64,000 nt of DNA. Origin: Neolewinella maritima. Its GTDB lineage: Bacteria > Bacteroidota > Bacteroidia > Chitinophagales > Saprospiraceae. The notes under the pieces are model-generated. The model had not been told where the DNA came from and did not search any database. It saw nothing but the letters and a program-made list of their open reading frames with translations. The stretch is taken from assembly GCF_923081025.1 (NCBI RefSeq), contig NZ_CAKLPZ010000001.1, positions 1,488,001 through 1,552,000 of the forward strand, written 5' to 3'. Shown here one piece after another: positions 35,456 to 44,776 of this stretch (positions are counted from its first letter, which is position 1; the number at the start of each line of letters is the position of its first letter). The translations under genes and the position numbers were made by a program.

Positions 35456-37261
35456 CTAGTTATAGATTTTCTCACCGCGCTTGCGCTCGGCCTCCCGTAA
35501 CAGGGTCTTGCGTAAGCGCAGGCTCTCCGGGGTGACCTCTACGTACTCGTCGGCCTGAATGTATTCCAGCGCCTCTTCCAGCGAGAACTTGCGGGGGGGG
35601 ACCAGGCGGGCCTTGTCGTCGTTGCCCGACGAGCGCATGTTGGTGAGTTTCTTGGTCTTGGTGATGTTGATCACGAGATCGACCGCACGGCTATTCTCGC
35701 CGATGACCTGACCTTCGTAGATCTCCTGGTTAGCGTCCACGAAGAAGCGGCCACGATCCTGCAGGTTATTGATCGAGTAGGGGATGGCCTTGCCATTCTC
35801 CATGGAGATCAGGGAGCCGTTCAGACGACCGGGAATTTCACCTTTGTGGGGTTGGAACTCCTTGAAGCGGTGCGTCATGATAGCCTCACCCTGGGTGGCG
35901 GTCAGCATATTGGACCGAAGGCCGATGATGCCGCGGCTGGGAATTTCGAATTCCAGTACAACACGCTCACCCTTCGGTGTCATGCTGAGCATCATGCCCT
36001 TGCGCTGGGTGATCATATTGATGGCCGTACCGGACATTTCGTCGGGTAGGTCCACGGTCAGTTCCTCCACGGGCTCCTGCTTTTCGCCGTCGATCTCTTT
36101 GACGATGACCTGGGGTTGGCCGATCTGCAGTTCGTATCCTTCGCGGCGCATGGTCTCGATGAGTACCGAGAGGTGCATTACGCCCCGTCCGAATACGCGG
36201 AACTTATCCGCGCTGTCGGTATCCTCTACCCGCAGGGCGAGGTTGCGCTCCAGCTCGGCGGTCAGCCGGTCCTTGATGTGGCGGCTGGTGACGTACTTAC
36301 CCTCCTTACCGAAGAAGGGGCTATCGTTGATGGTAAATACCATACTCAGCGTGGGCTCGTCGATGTCGATGGTGGGCAGCGCTTCCGGCTCCTCACCGTC
36401 GGCGATGGTGTCACCGATCTCGAAGCCCTCTACACCGAAGACGGCGCAGATATCGCCGGACTGAACCTCGTCGACCTCCACGCGACCGAAGCCTTCGTAA
36501 ACATACAGGTTGCGGGCGCGGGCCTTGGTTTCGGTGCCATCGCGGCCGATGAGGGTAAGCTGTTGGTTGGCTTTGAGGGTGCCTCGGCTGAGCCGGCCAA
36601 TGGCCATGCGGCCGATGTACTTGCTGAACTCGATGCTGGTGACCAGCAATTGGGTGTTGCCTTCGGGGATCTCGGGTGGGTGCACGTGCTCCAGGATGGC
36701 ATCGAGGAGGGGAAGGATGTTATCGGTTTCCTTGCGCCAGTCTTCGCTCATCCAGCCGTTCTTGGCCGAGCCGTAGATGGTGGGGAAGTCGAGCTGCTCC
36801 TCCGTAGCATCAAGGCTGAACATCAGGTCGAAGACCATTTCATGTACTTCCTCGGGGGTGCAGTTAGGCTTATCGACCTTATTGACTACCACGAGGGGAT
36901 TCAGGCCGAGCTTCAGGGCCTTGTCCATGACGAAGCGGGTCTGCGGCATGGGGCCTTCGAAGGCATCTACGAGCAGCAGTACGCCGTCGGCCATGTTGAG
37001 TACCCGCTCCACCTCGCCACCGAAGTCTGCGTGACCGGGGGTATCGATGATGTTGATCTTGGTCCCCTTGTAGTTGATCGAGACATTCTTGGCCAGAATG
37101 GTGATGCCGCGTTCGCGCTCCTGGTCGTTGCTGTCCATGATCAGGTCGCCGGGCCGCTCGTGGTCGCCGAAGAGCTGACCGGCTAGCAGCATTTTGTCCA
37201 CCAGGGTGGTCTTGCCGTGATCGACGTGGGCGATGATGGCGATGTTACGAATGGATTGCAT
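35456..37261 (-). CDS. typA: Translational GTPase TypA/BipA
   Basis: A 601-residue EF-G-like GTPase. G1 is AHVDHGKTT (residues 10-18), G2 ERERGITI, G3 [12 protein letters not shown], and G4 NKVDKP. The C-terminal half has the EF-G domain V-like part and the BipA-specific C-terminal domain. It binds ribosomes and helps large-subunit assembly and growth under stress or cold. It has its own -7 box and terminator and so forms a single-gene transcript. Confidence 0.96.
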   Translation of the reverse strand: MQSIRNIAIIAHVDHGKTTLVDKMLLAGQLFGDHERPGDLIMDSNDQERERGITILAKNVSINYKGTKINIIDTPGHADFGGEVERVLNMADGVLLLVDAFEGPMPQTRFVMDKALKLGLNPLVVVNKVDKPNCTPEEVHEMVFDLMFSLDATEEQLDFPTIYGSAKNGWMSEDWRKETDNILPLLDAILEHVHPPEIPEGNTQLLVTSIEFSKYIGRMAIGRLSRGTLKANQQLTLIGRDGTETKARARNLYVYEGFGRVEVDEVQSGDICAVFGVEGFEIGDTIADGEEPEALPTIDIDEPTLSMVFTINDSPFFGKEGKYVTSRHIKDRLTAELERNLALRVEDTDSADKFRVFGRGVMHLSVLIETMRREGYELQIGQPQVIVKEIDGEKQEPVEELTVDLPDEMSGTAINMITQRKGMMLSMTPKGERVVLEFEIPSRGIIGLRSNMLTATQGEAIMTHRFKEFQPHKGEIPGRLNGSLISMENGKAIPYSINNLQDRGRFFVDANQEIYEGQVIGENSRAVDLVINITKTKKLTNMRSSGNDDKARLVPPRKFSLEEALEYIQADEYVEVTPESLRLRKTLLREAERKRGEKIYN

Positions 37262-37585
37262 ACAAAGAGTTTTCCGCGAGGGCTCGCGTTTGAGCGCGCA
37301 AAGGTACGGTATATTTAGGTGGTAAAGTCAGTACGAATTTTTCCGGCCGTTGCCTGCTTCCACAAGTGGTGTGGTTTGGGCCGTAGCGCTGTTTAGGAAT
37401 AGGGAACAACAATGGCTCACATCGCTGCTAGCACACTGGTTCGAGGCGGTGATTTCGGGTAGAAGGATAGAACTTAAGTTTTCACTAACCAACGTTTCCG
37501 CTGCTCGTCCGTTTCTCTTGGCTGTATGGACTGGCCTGCGCACCCGCGCGCCGCCGCCCTCCTTAGTAGTTAAATACCCTACCGA
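37262..37585. other. Intergenic region, 324 bp, between divergent typA and S8 protease
   Basis: Besides the typA -7 box at the left end I see no gene. Two short frames (79 and 71 codons) cross it in opposite directions without recognisable features. It is less GC-rich than the flanking genes and contains no obvious hairpin. It should hold the protease promoter, but no clear TTTG-N19-TAnnTTTG pair was found. Confidence 0.6.
37299..37306 (-). promoter_or_regulatory. -7 promoter box TACCTTTG (minus strand) for typA
   Basis: CAAAGGTA on the plus strand. Exact TAnnTTTG match on the minus strand, 37 bp before the typA start. Confidence 0.5.
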
Positions 37586-39214
37586 ATGAAAGGATTACTT
37601 ATTGCATTTAGTCTATTCGCCACCCTGAGTCTTACGGCCCAAACAGACGTACCCAACAATTGGTGGGATCTGGACCGCACCGACAACTCCTTCCCCGGAG
37701 TGAGTGCCGGCAAAGCGCTCACCTACCTACAGGGAAAGAAGGCCGAGCCCGTGGTAGTAGCCGTGATCGACTCCGGTGTGGACATCGAGCACGAGGACCT
37801 GTCTGCCGCCGTGTGGACCAACGAAGATGAGATCCCCGACAACAGTATCGACGACGATAAGAACGGCTACATCGACGACGTACACGGCTGGAACTTCATT
37901 GGCGGCGCCGACGGCCGCAACGTGAACTACGAGAACCTGGAGGTCGTACGCCTGTACAATAGCCTGCACGCGAAGTACAATAACCGCAACCGGGACGGAC
38001 TGAAAAAGAAGGAGCGCGCCGAATACGATCGCTACATCGAGTACAAGGAGCAGATCGAGGCAAAGGAAAAAGAACTCGGCCCCACCGCTCAACAGTACCG
38101 GTCGATCAAGGACGCCGTAGACGGCATGCTTACGGCCATGGAAAAGGACGCTGAGGAAGTGACTGCTGAGGATGTCGCCAACTTCAAGAGTGACGACCAG
38201 AGTGTCCTGATGGTCAAGAATGTAGTCGCTAGCGCCACAGCCGGTGGTGGCACTTTTGCAGAGCTGTACGAGCAGTTGGAAGGGGCCAATACGTACTTCG
38301 ACAGTCAACTGAAGTATAACTACAACACGGAGTTCGACGCCCGCGATATTGTAGGTGACAATCCGAATGATGTAAACGAGCGCTACTACGGTAACAATGA
38401 CGTAGAAGGACCCGATGCCGCCCACGGTACCCACGTCTCGGGCATTATCGCCGGCATACGGGACAACGACCTCGGAGTAAATGGCGTAGGCGGTGCCAAC
38501 GTCCGCATCATGAGCATCCGCACCGTGCCTAATGGCGATGAGCGCGACAAGGACGTAGCCAACGCCATCCGCTACGCCGTAGATAACGGTGCCAAGGTGA
38601 TCAATATGAGCTTCGGTAAGGGGCAAAGCCCGAATAAGAAGGCCGTAGATGCAGCCATGAAGTACGCCGAGAAGAATGATGTCCTGATGGTACACGCCGC
38701 CGGTAACGACGGTAAACTGCTCACCCTGGCCAATAATTACCCCAACGATACCTACGAGGGCAAGAAACGCACCGGCAAGACCTGGATCGAGGTGGGCGCT
38801 GCCAGCAGCGACTATGGTCCCGGACTAGCTGCCTCCTTCAGCAACTACAACAAGAAGTACGTGGACGTCTTCGCACCCGGTGCGCAGATCTACTCCACCA
38901 TCCCCGATGACAAGTACGCTACCTTCGACGGTACCTCGATGGCCGCGCCCATGGTGGCCGGCATCGCCGCGATGCTGCGCAGCTACTTTCCCGATCTCAA
39001 GGCCAAGCAGGTCAAGGAGATCATCGAAGAAAGTGCCCTGCCCGTCAATCTGGACGTCAATAAGCCCGGCGCTGAGGGCGAGACCATCAAATTCAGCGAC
39101 CTCTCCGCTACCGGCGGACTAGCTAATGCCTACACGGCCGTCAAGCTCGCAGAGCGGACCAAGGGCAAGAACAAACGTGCCCCCGAACGCGACCAAAGCC
39201 TCCGGCAATTTTAA
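37586..39214 (+). CDS. S8 family serine peptidase (subtilase), secreted
   Basis: A 542-residue subtilisin-like protease. Signal peptide of about 19 residues (LSLTAQ). The catalytic triad is D62 in [14 protein letters not shown]280 in [12 protein letters not shown] and S451 in [13 protein letters not shown]. The 218 residues between Asp and His include a long charged helical insertion (residues 110-240), much longer than in subtilisin and seen in some Bacteroidota members. There is no type IX sorting tail. The C-terminus is basic, ending DQSLRQF, so it may stay periplasmic. The stop overlaps the selD start (TAATG). Confidence 0.92.
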   Translation: MKGLLIAFSLFATLSLTAQTDVPNNWWDLDRTDNSFPGVSAGKALTYLQGKKAEPVVVAVIDSGVDIEHEDLSAAVWTNEDEIPDNSIDDDKNGYIDDVHGWNFIGGADGRNVNYENLEVVRLYNSLHAKYNNRNRDGLKKKERAEYDRYIEYKEQIEAKEKELGPTAQQYRSIKDAVDGMLTAMEKDAEEVTAEDVANFKSDDQSVLMVKNVVASATAGGGTFAELYEQLEGANTYFDSQLKYNYNTEFDARDIVGDNPNDVNERYYGNNDVEGPDAAHGTHVSGIIAGIRDNDLGVNGVGGANVRIMSIRTVPNGDERDKDVANAIRYAVDNGAKVINMSFGKGQSPNKKAVDAAMKYAEKNDVLMVHAAGNDGKLLTLANNYPNDTYEGKKRTGKTWIEVGAASSDYGPGLAASFSNYNKKYVDVFAPGAQIYSTIPDDKYATFDGTSMAAPMVAGIAAMLRSYFPDLKAKQVKEIIEESALPVNLDVNKPGAEGETIKFSDLSATGGLANAYTAVKLAERTKGKNKRAPERDQSLRQF

Positions 39215-40248
39215 TGATCCGACTTACTGAATTTAGCCACGGCGCAGGATGTGGCTGTAAAATAGCTCCTGCGGTACTCGACACCATTCTGGCCCAGACT
39301 ACGCCCTCCCAACCCAACCCCCTGCTGCTGGTAGGAAATGCGGAGCGGGACGATGCGGCCGTCTACGACCTGGGTGATGGTACGGCCATGATTTCCACCA
39401 CGGACTTCTTTATGCCCATCGTGGACGACCCACTGACCTTCGGGCGCATCGCCGCGACCAACGCGATCAGTGATGTCTATGCCATGGGAGGTACACCGCT
39501 GCTGGCCATCGCTATTCTCGGCTGGCCCGTCAACGAACTGCCCGCCGAGGTAGCCGGACAGGTGGTCGAGGGCGGTCGGCAAGCCTGCGCCGATGCCGGT
39601 ATTCTGCTAGCCGGCGGTCACAGCATAGACAGTCCGGAGCCGATCTTCGGACTAGCCGTCAGCGGCCGGGTCGATATCAAGCACCTCAAAAAGAACGGTG
39701 GCGCACGGGTCGGTGATCTGCTGTTCCTCACCAAGCCCATCGGGGTGGGTATTCTGAGTACCGCGCAGAAGCAGAAAAAACTGCGTCCAGCCGATGCCTT
39801 ACTAGCTACCGAGCAGATGGTGCGCCTAAACACCATCGGCCTGGTGCTGGCTAAACTGCCTTACGTACACGCTATGACCGACGTCACGGGCTTTGGCCTA
39901 CTGGGTCACCTCAGTGAAATGTGCGGAGCCAGTGACACCCGTGCGGAAGTCTACCTCGATGAGGTACCACTGATCGATACTGCCGTGTTGGATTACTACC
40001 TCGGACAGGGCTGTATTCCCGGCGGTACGAAACGGAACTGGACGAGCTACGGCCACCATGTACACCTCGACGATGATCGGGCGAAGTGGCTACTCGCCGA
40101 CCCACAGACCAGTGGCGGCTTGCTCGTTGCGGTAGCTCCTGAACAGGCCGATGACTTTACCGCGCGGTGCGCGGCGGAGGGCCATCCGGTGCGCCCGCTG
40201 GGTAAGATGCTAGCCGCCGGTTCCGGTCGCCGCATTCAGATCGTGTGA
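39214..40248 (+). CDS. selD: Selenide, water dikinase (selenophosphate synthetase)
   Basis: A 344-residue enzyme that makes selenophosphate from selenide and ATP. The N-terminal active loop SHGAGCGCK is intact, with C13 and K16 matching C17 and K20 of E. coli SelD. The Cys is encoded by TGT, so it is not itself a selenoprotein. [19 protein letters not shown] and [12 protein letters not shown] are the ATP/Mg blocks. No selA, selB, selC or selU lies in the window, so the use (selenocysteine or 2-selenouridine tRNA) is undetermined. It overlaps the protease stop by 1 bp, an odd partner. Confidence 0.94.
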   Translation: MIRLTEFSHGAGCGCKIAPAVLDTILAQTTPSQPNPLLLVGNAERDDAAVYDLGDGTAMISTTDFFMPIVDDPLTFGRIAATNAISDVYAMGGTPLLAIAILGWPVNELPAEVAGQVVEGGRQACADAGILLAGGHSIDSPEPIFGLAVSGRVDIKHLKKNGGARVGDLLFLTKPIGVGILSTAQKQKKLRPADALLATEQMVRLNTIGLVLAKLPYVHAMTDVTGFGLLGHLSEMCGASDTRAEVYLDEVPLIDTAVLDYYLGQGCIPGGTKRNWTSYGHHVHLDDDRAKWLLADPQTSGGLLVAVAPEQADDFTARCAAEGHPVRPLGKMLAAGSGRRIQIV

Positions 40249-40288
40249 ACCAACGGTCGGACCTGGACTTCTACTCCAAACGTCCATC

Positions 40289-41872
40289 ATGATCAAGGTT
40301 TTCTCCCTCTCCCAGCTTCCCGCCGGCCACATGCATCAGGTAGCCGTCGGTGACTACGACGTCCTGCTCGCCAACGTGGCCGGTGAGGTATACGCCATCG
40401 AGAATAAGTGTAGCCACTACGGTGCACCCCTGACGAAGGGTGCGATGTGCGAGCACCGCGTCCGCTGTCCCTGGCACCACGCCGCCTTTGATCTGCGCAC
40501 TGGTGAGCAGCTGGAGGCTCCGGGGATCGACGGAGTAGCCACTTTCACCGTAGCGGTGCAGGACGACGATATTATGGTCAGCGAGCAACCCACCCGCACC
40601 AACAAACCCACCCTTACCGATAGTCCGCTAGATATACCCATACCATCCGATCAGCACTACACTTACGTAGTGGTGGGTAGCGGTGCCGCTGCTGCCTATG
40701 CCGTCGAGTCCATCCGTGGCAACGACACTACCGGCAGCCTGCTCATGGTCAGCAAGGAGATGCTGCCGCCCTACGACCGCACCAAGGTCAGCAAGGGCTT
40801 CATGCAGGATGATATGTCCAAGGACAAACTGCCCCTGCGCGACGCTGACTTTTATCGCAAACTAGGCGTCCATTTCATGCCGGGAACGCGGGTGCAACAG
40901 CTGGATCTGGATGCTAAGTCACTACAACTACCCGATGGCAGCACGGTGACCTACGATAAGGTTCTACTGGCTACGGGCGGCACGCCCCGTACACTCGATC
41001 AGCCGGGCATGCAGCTTCGGGGTGTGCACACGGTACGTAAGGCTAAAGATGCGCTGCAGGCACGGGAGGCTACCTCACAGGGGACGAAGGTGGTCATCAT
41101 CGGCAGCAGCTTCATCGGCCTGGAATCCGCGATGAGTCTCGGCAAGCGCGGCGGTGATATCACGGTCGTATCACCGGATACGACGCTATTTGAACGTGTA
41201 TTCGGAGCTAAAGTAGGAGACTACATTCAGCGCCTGCACGAAGCGGAGGGCGTCACCTTTAAACTTGGACGCAAGACCACCGCCCTGTCCGGAGAAAATC
41301 GGGTAACCGGTGTACTACTCGACGACGGCAGTACGCTGCCGGCGGAGGTGGTGATCGTAGGTATTGGCGTCACCCCCGCCACGGACTTCGTACAGGGTAT
41401 CGCTTTCCAAAATGACCACAGTCTGGCCGTAGACGGTCACCTGCGGGTACACGCTAATGAGGCCTACGCCGTCGGCGATATCGCCACCTACCCGGATCGC
41501 GAAGGCATGGTGCGTATCGAGCACTGGAAGGTAGCCGCCCAGCAGGGGCGGATCGCGGGCCGGAATATGGCGGGGCAAAACGAGCCATACCGTATGGTCC
41601 CCTACTTCTGGAGCAACCAGCAGGGCACGAACTTCCGCTATGTAGGACACGGCACGGACTATAACGATATCGTCTTTGACGGGGTACCTGGGGAGGGTCC
41701 GTTCCTGGCGTTCTACGTGAAGGACGATCACGTCCAGGCGTGTCTGGGAGTTAAACGCGATGCCGATACCGCCGCGATCAACGAGCTCATGGCACTAGGA
41801 CAGTTGCCCCCGGTAGCGGAACTGAAGGGACAGGACTGGCTCGAATTGTGCCGGCAGGTCGCCAAGAATTAG
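40289..41872 (+). CDS. Rieske [2Fe-2S]-FAD/NAD(P)H oxidoreductase fusion (AIFM3-like)
   Basis: 527 residues. Residues 1-105 are a Rieske domain with C41, H43 (KCSHYG) and C60, H63 (RCPWHHAAF). From about 118 a two-dinucleotide-binding flavoprotein follows: FAD motif VVVGSGAAAAYAVE, NAD motif VVIIGSSFIGLESAMSL, the YAVGDIA FAD-ribityl block, and a C-terminal reductase domain. This is the domain order of ferredoxin-reductase-like proteins related to AIFM3/nirD-type fusions. The electron acceptor is unknown. It lies 40 bp after selD on the same strand. Confidence 0.87.
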   Translation: MIKVFSLSQLPAGHMHQVAVGDYDVLLANVAGEVYAIENKCSHYGAPLTKGAMCEHRVRCPWHHAAFDLRTGEQLEAPGIDGVATFTVAVQDDDIMVSEQPTRTNKPTLTDSPLDIPIPSDQHYTYVVVGSGAAAAYAVESIRGNDTTGSLLMVSKEMLPPYDRTKVSKGFMQDDMSKDKLPLRDADFYRKLGVHFMPGTRVQQLDLDAKSLQLPDGSTVTYDKVLLATGGTPRTLDQPGMQLRGVHTVRKAKDALQAREATSQGTKVVIIGSSFIGLESAMSLGKRGGDITVVSPDTTLFERVFGAKVGDYIQRLHEAEGVTFKLGRKTTALSGENRVTGVLLDDGSTLPAEVVIVGIGVTPATDFVQGIAFQNDHSLAVDGHLRVHANEAYAVGDIATYPDREGMVRIEHWKVAAQQGRIAGRNMAGQNEPYRMVPYFWSNQQGTNFRYVGHGTDYNDIVFDGVPGEGPFLAFYVKDDHVQACLGVKRDADTAAINELMALGQLPPVAELKGQDWLELCRQVAKN

Positions 41873-41873
41873 G

Positions 41874-42467
41874 TCAGGGTATCAGCCAGGTCAGCGTCCA
41901 CTCAGCTCCAGTCCGGACTCCGGACAATCGCAGATTGTGCTCGCGGTCTAGCCTCAGTACTTCGGCATACTGTAGCTCAGTCACTAGTACTCCGAAGTGT
42001 CCCGCGGCATAGTCGGTATCGGTGATTGCTCGGGTAGGCCAATCATCGGGCAAGCCATCCTGTGGACGGTCGATCGGGGTAGCCGGTGGTTGGACGGTTG
42101 CGTAGGCCTTTCGTGAATGCTTGGGCAGCGTGTCGAACAGCGCGCGTGCTTCCTCCTCGGGGAGCCAGTGTGTAGGACCGTGACCGGTGAACTGGATGCG
42201 ACTGTCCGCGTCCCAGAACAGGTAACTCAGTACATTATGCTGCCTTAGTTCGCTCGCTTTGACTGATCGTCGGTCGGTATAGGTATAGAGCGTGGCGCTG
42301 CCTTCGTCTGCGTTGCGCAGCACAACCGTACGCTGCCGGGGGATGCCCTGCGCACCGCAATTAGCCATCGCGACGAGGCTGTAGGAGTGGTCTGTTCGGG
42401 CTGCGCCCTCTTTAATTAGCCTCCAAGCTTGCGTCCAAAGGGTTAAAGACGTTATCTTAACGCTCAT
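41874..42467 (-). CDS. Pyridoxamine 5'-phosphate oxidase family (FMN-binding split barrel) protein
   Basis: 197 residues with an N-terminal PNPOx-like split barrel: SYSLVAMANCGAQGIPRQRTVVLR, TLYTYTDRRSVKASELR, SYLFWDADSRIQFTGHG. It resembles the flavin-binding domain of PdxH-like general stress proteins more than true PdxH, whose C-terminal RRLAP-type signature is missing. It may oxidise PNP/PMP or act as a flavin or F420-type reductase. ATG 42467 is taken; an open frame upstream crosses AT-rich non-coding DNA. The stop lies next to the convergent Rieske gene stop. Confidence 0.78.
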   Translation of the reverse strand: MSVKITSLTLWTQAWRLIKEGAARTDHSYSLVAMANCGAQGIPRQRTVVLRNADEGSATLYTYTDRRSVKASELRQHNVLSYLFWDADSRIQFTGHGPTHWLPEEEARALFDTLPKHSRKAYATVQPPATPIDRPQDGLPDDWPTRAITDTDYAAGHFGVLVTELQYAEVLRLDREHNLRLSGVRTGAEWTLTWLIP

Positions 42468-42534
42468 AAAGAGGGAGTTGCGACGAAATGAAAAAATAAT
42501 GTTCGTTTCCAAACACAAAATATGTTTCTCTACG

Positions 42535-42548
42535 TATGTAGATACATA
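42535..42548. promoter_or_regulatory. Palindrome TATGTA-GA-TACATA, possible operator
   Basis: A perfect 6-2-6 inverted repeat in AT-rich DNA, 68 bp upstream of the PNPOx-like start. Too small to be a terminator; the size fits a dimeric repressor site. No regulator gene lies nearby. Confidence 0.3.
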
Positions 42549-42699
42549 TAATTGAACCAAAGAAAATAATCGGTTGAAGTGACCCTATTCGTTCTGTTCC
42601 GTCACAAGAACGTATCCCCGCACCCGCTACGCTGGGATAACTATCCAAAGAACTGAAGTGTCTCTCAACTCATGAATATGGGTTTTAGGTGTTTTTCCG

Positions 42700-42731
42700 G
42701 AGGGTTTGGGCTACGGCCCGAACCCTCTTTT
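42700..42731 (+). terminator. UACG-tetraloop hairpin with T4, upstream of the small membrane protein gene
   Basis: GAGGGTTTGGGC (42700-42711) pairs with GCCCGAACCCTC (42716-42727) over 12 bp with one G-U pair. The loop TACG is a UNCG tetraloop closed by C-G. TTTT follows at 42728-42731. It points along the plus strand although no plus-strand protein gene ends nearby, and it lies upstream of the -7 box of the next gene. Confidence 0.65.
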
Positions 42732-42765
42732 GTTGCACACAACCCTGTCACCTGCTCCATCGTTC

Positions 42766-42773
42766 TATCTTTG
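42766..42773 (+). promoter_or_regulatory. -7 promoter box TATCTTTG for the small Cys-rich membrane protein
   Basis: Exact TAnnTTTG match 20 bp before the ATG at 42794. No good -33 TTTG at 19-21 bp. Confidence 0.5.
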
Positions 42774-42793
42774 CGACCTACTAACCACCGCGT

Positions 42794-43006
42794 ATGAGCT
42801 TCCTGACCCTGTTTGCCGTCATCTTCGCCGTATTCGGCCTGAGCTTCTTACTCATCAACGTACGTCACATCGTCACCGGTAATGAGTTTCGGGGTACTTG
42901 CTCCAGTAACAATCCTATGCTTCAAAATAAGCTGGGCGGGAAGTGCGATGTATGCGGCAAAGAATCCGATGAAGAGTGTCAACTTCCGGAGATGCCCAAG
43001 GTCTAG
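42794..43006 (+). CDS. Small membrane protein with four-cysteine tail (NqrM-like)
   Basis: 70 residues. One N-terminal membrane helix (residues 2-24) is followed by a short basic turn (NVRHIVTG) and a tail with four Cys: FRGTCSSNN, GGKCDVCGKES and EECQLPE. The helix plus four-Cys pattern recalls NqrM (DUF539), which supplies iron to the Na+-translocating NADH:quinone reductase. The match is by pattern only, and no nqr genes are in the window. It has its own -7 box. Its last 4 bp overlap the convergent arginyltransferase-like gene (shared CTAG stop). Confidence 0.65.
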   Translation: MSFLTLFAVIFAVFGLSFLLINVRHIVTGNEFRGTCSSNNPMLQNKLGGKCDVCGKESDEECQLPEMPKV

Positions 43007-44088
43007 TGCCTGCGCACACTGCGCAATGCACTACAGACTTCCACGATATACTCCACCTGCGGGCTTTTTACGATAAGTTGGCGTACTGCCAGAAGATCGG
43101 TCACGAATCCTCCGGCCTGAAAGGTCCTCAAGTACTCCGCATTAAAAAGAAGCTGAGTCTGCGCCATGTGCCGGCACTCCAGCACGAAGTAATTGCGCTC
43201 CTTAGGATCAAAGGCTACCACATGAATGTCCTTTTGGGATAGGTCCGACAGTAGCACCAAATAAGGGTAAGGAAAGTAGTCGTCGTTCCAGATGTCGTAG
43301 AGTCCCGCCTCAAATAGGGGGTAGATTTTTAGTGTGCTGCTGTATCCCCGGTCCGCTAGCTGATCCACGAAGGTGGTCAGGGCGTGAACCTGCGCCTCTA
43401 CCGGGCCGTCGCGACCGGGATCCAGGGAGTCATAAGAATGCCAGCTATCGCTACGCACATCGTAGTATTCCGACTTACCCAGACGGAGTTTGTAATCGAA
43501 GCGCTGATAGTCAGGAACGACATAGCCCGGGTAATAGTAGCTAAATCCCTGGTTCAGACAGTACTGGATCTCTAGCAGCATCGTGTAGTAGCCTAGACTA
43601 AAGGATTTAAGCAGTGGGTCGTAGATACCCAGTATGCTTGCTGCCGAATCGTTGCCCAGGTCGACGTAGCTACAGGCCACCAATTTTTGGCTCACCCGAT
43701 CCCGTACGTTTATTCCGTAGGTATTGAATACGACCTCCCCATCGTAGTCCTCCAGGCTATCCGCAATAGTGGGCGAGAGCCGACCGTCGAAGTCCGCCGC
43801 GTACCGCGTGTAGAGTGCTTCGTGTTCCTCCTCGATCTGCCGGGGCGCAATGGTCACGTCAAATAGCTGGGCGTTCTTGCGCAGTAGTTTTCGCTGACTT
43901 TTGGAGAAGGCAAAATCGCGCAGGTCCACCCGAATCCAGATCGCCGAGTAGGGGCGGTTCTTAAAGAACAAAAAGTGCGTAGTGAAAATAGTAGACCCCA
44001 TACGGTACCAGCCCTTGGCTAGGTGCCAGTCCAGACTCTCCGGACTGAGGGTAAAGGGAGTATTTTTCTCTGCGTAGTTGAAGAACAT
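43003..44088 (-). CDS. ATE1/Bpt-like arginyl-tRNA-protein transferase family protein (GNAT fold)
   Basis: 361 residues. The central and C-terminal blocks SLGYYTMLLEIQYCLNQGFSY, YYYPGYVVPDYQRFDYKLRLG and KLVACSYVDLG match the C-terminal GNAT half of arginyl/leucyl-tRNA-protein transferases, which tag proteins for degradation. The N-terminal Cys cluster of eukaryotic ATE1 is not seen. After the GNAT part there are about 100 extra residues that I cannot assign. It is last in the lpxC/fabZ-lpxA-ABC run, 61 bp after the ATPase gene. Transferase activity is inferred from fold. Confidence 0.7.
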   Translation of the reverse strand: MFFNYAEKNTPFTLSPESLDWHLAKGWYRMGSTIFTTHFLFFKNRPYSAIWIRVDLRDFAFSKSQRKLLRKNAQLFDVTIAPRQIEEEHEALYTRYAADFDGRLSPTIADSLEDYDGEVVFNTYGINVRDRVSQKLVACSYVDLGNDSAASILGIYDPLLKSFSLGYYTMLLEIQYCLNQGFSYYYPGYVVPDYQRFDYKLRLGKSEYYDVRSDSWHSYDSLDPGRDGPVEAQVHALTTFVDQLADRGYSSTLKIYPLFEAGLYDIWNDDYFPYPYLVLLSDLSQKDIHVVAFDPKERNYFVLECRHMAQTQLLFNAEYLRTFQAGGFVTDLLAVRQLIVKSPQVEYIVEVCSALRSVRRH

Positions 44089-44149
44089 CCGCGCGGGGGC
44101 GTTTACTTTTCGGTAATATCCGAAATATGCGGTGGATCGCGACCAGCTA

Positions 44150-44776
44150 TTATAGCGTCAGCACTGTAGTGCAGGATGCCAAGTCGCGCGGATCGTTGCT
44201 GGCTACTACAGTCAAGCGACCCGGAGCGTACCGCTTAAGTTCTCCCGCGAACCATTTGGCTGCCGCCGCGTCGAGTGTCACGGTTGGCTCGTCCAGCAGC
44301 AGCATGGGCGTATCGGCATACAGTGCGGTGGCCAGTAAAACCCGTTGTCGCATACCCGACGAGCAGTCCTGCAGGGATCGCATCCGGTAGTCGCGCAGTT
44401 CGATTCGGTCCAGGACGCCTTCAATGGTAAGTTCGGCTAGTAGCGGTTTTAGCCCGAAGTGAAAGGCAAGGGACTCCGCCACCGTTAGCTCCTCTATGAT
44501 CTCGAGGTACGGACCCGTCCAGCTGACCAATCGGTATACATCGCGTACTCCGATCGACTGCCCATCCACGGTGTAGCTGACCTGCCCCCGACTGGGGCTC
44601 AGTTGGCCTGCAAGCATGCGCAACAGGGTAGACTTTCCGGAGCCATTGCGCCCCTGTATACCGTAGATACTACCGCTACTGTAGTGTACGGATAGCTGCT
44701 TGATCACCCACTCGCGACCAAAGCGCTTGGATACGTTATCCAGCTGTACGTCGATCCTGGCGGCCTCAGCTCCCAT
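44150..44776 (-). CDS. ABC transporter ATP-binding protein (small, CcmA-like)
   Basis: A 208-residue single ATPase domain: Walker A GRNGSGKST, signature SSGMRQR (variant of LSGGQ), Walker B MLLLDEPTV. Length and spacing resemble CcmA or other short export ATPases. No permease gene lies next to it, so the partner is unknown. The ATG at 44776 overlaps the last 11 bp of lpxA, so it is translationally coupled to lipid A genes; the longer in-frame start lies deeper inside lpxA and is rejected. Confidence 0.82.
   Translation of the reverse strand: MGAEAARIDVQLDNVSKRFGREWVIKQLSVHYSSGSIYGIQGRNGSGKSTLLRMLAGQLSPSRGQVSYTVDGQSIGVRDVYRLVSWTGPYLEIIEELTVAESLAFHFGLKPLLAELTIEGVLDRIELRDYRMRSLQDCSSGMRQRVLLATALYADTPMLLLDEPTVTLDAAAAKWFAGELKRYAPGRLTVVASNDPRDLASCTTVLTL

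Larger units (their letters stand above)
42468..42793. other. AT-richer intergenic region, 326 bp
   Basis: Upstream of the divergent PNPOx-like and small membrane protein genes. The left half (42470-42570) is clearly richer in A and T than the rest of the window and holds the palindrome TATGTA-GA-TACATA (42535-42548), a possible operator. The right half holds a UACG-capped hairpin followed by T4 and then a -7 box. No protein gene is evident; a small RNA ending at the hairpin is possible. Confidence 0.6.

Noticed and set aside
36116-37186. Long plus-strand open frame (356 codons) opposite typA
   Set aside because: The minus-strand frame is an unmistakable TypA with all G motifs. The opposite frame has no recognisable motif and is a by-product of GC-rich codon use.
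37350-37589. 79-codon plus-strand ORF in the typA-protease gap
   Set aside because: No family features, overlaps the protease start, and an equally long frame runs the other way.
37727-38695. Minus-strand open frame of 322 codons opposite the S8 protease
   Set aside because: The subtilase triad on the plus strand is intact; the antisense product is a Val/Leu-rich shadow.
39238-39264. Possible selenocysteine codon in the SelD active loop
   Set aside because: The loop codons are TGT for both Cys; there is no in-frame TGA.
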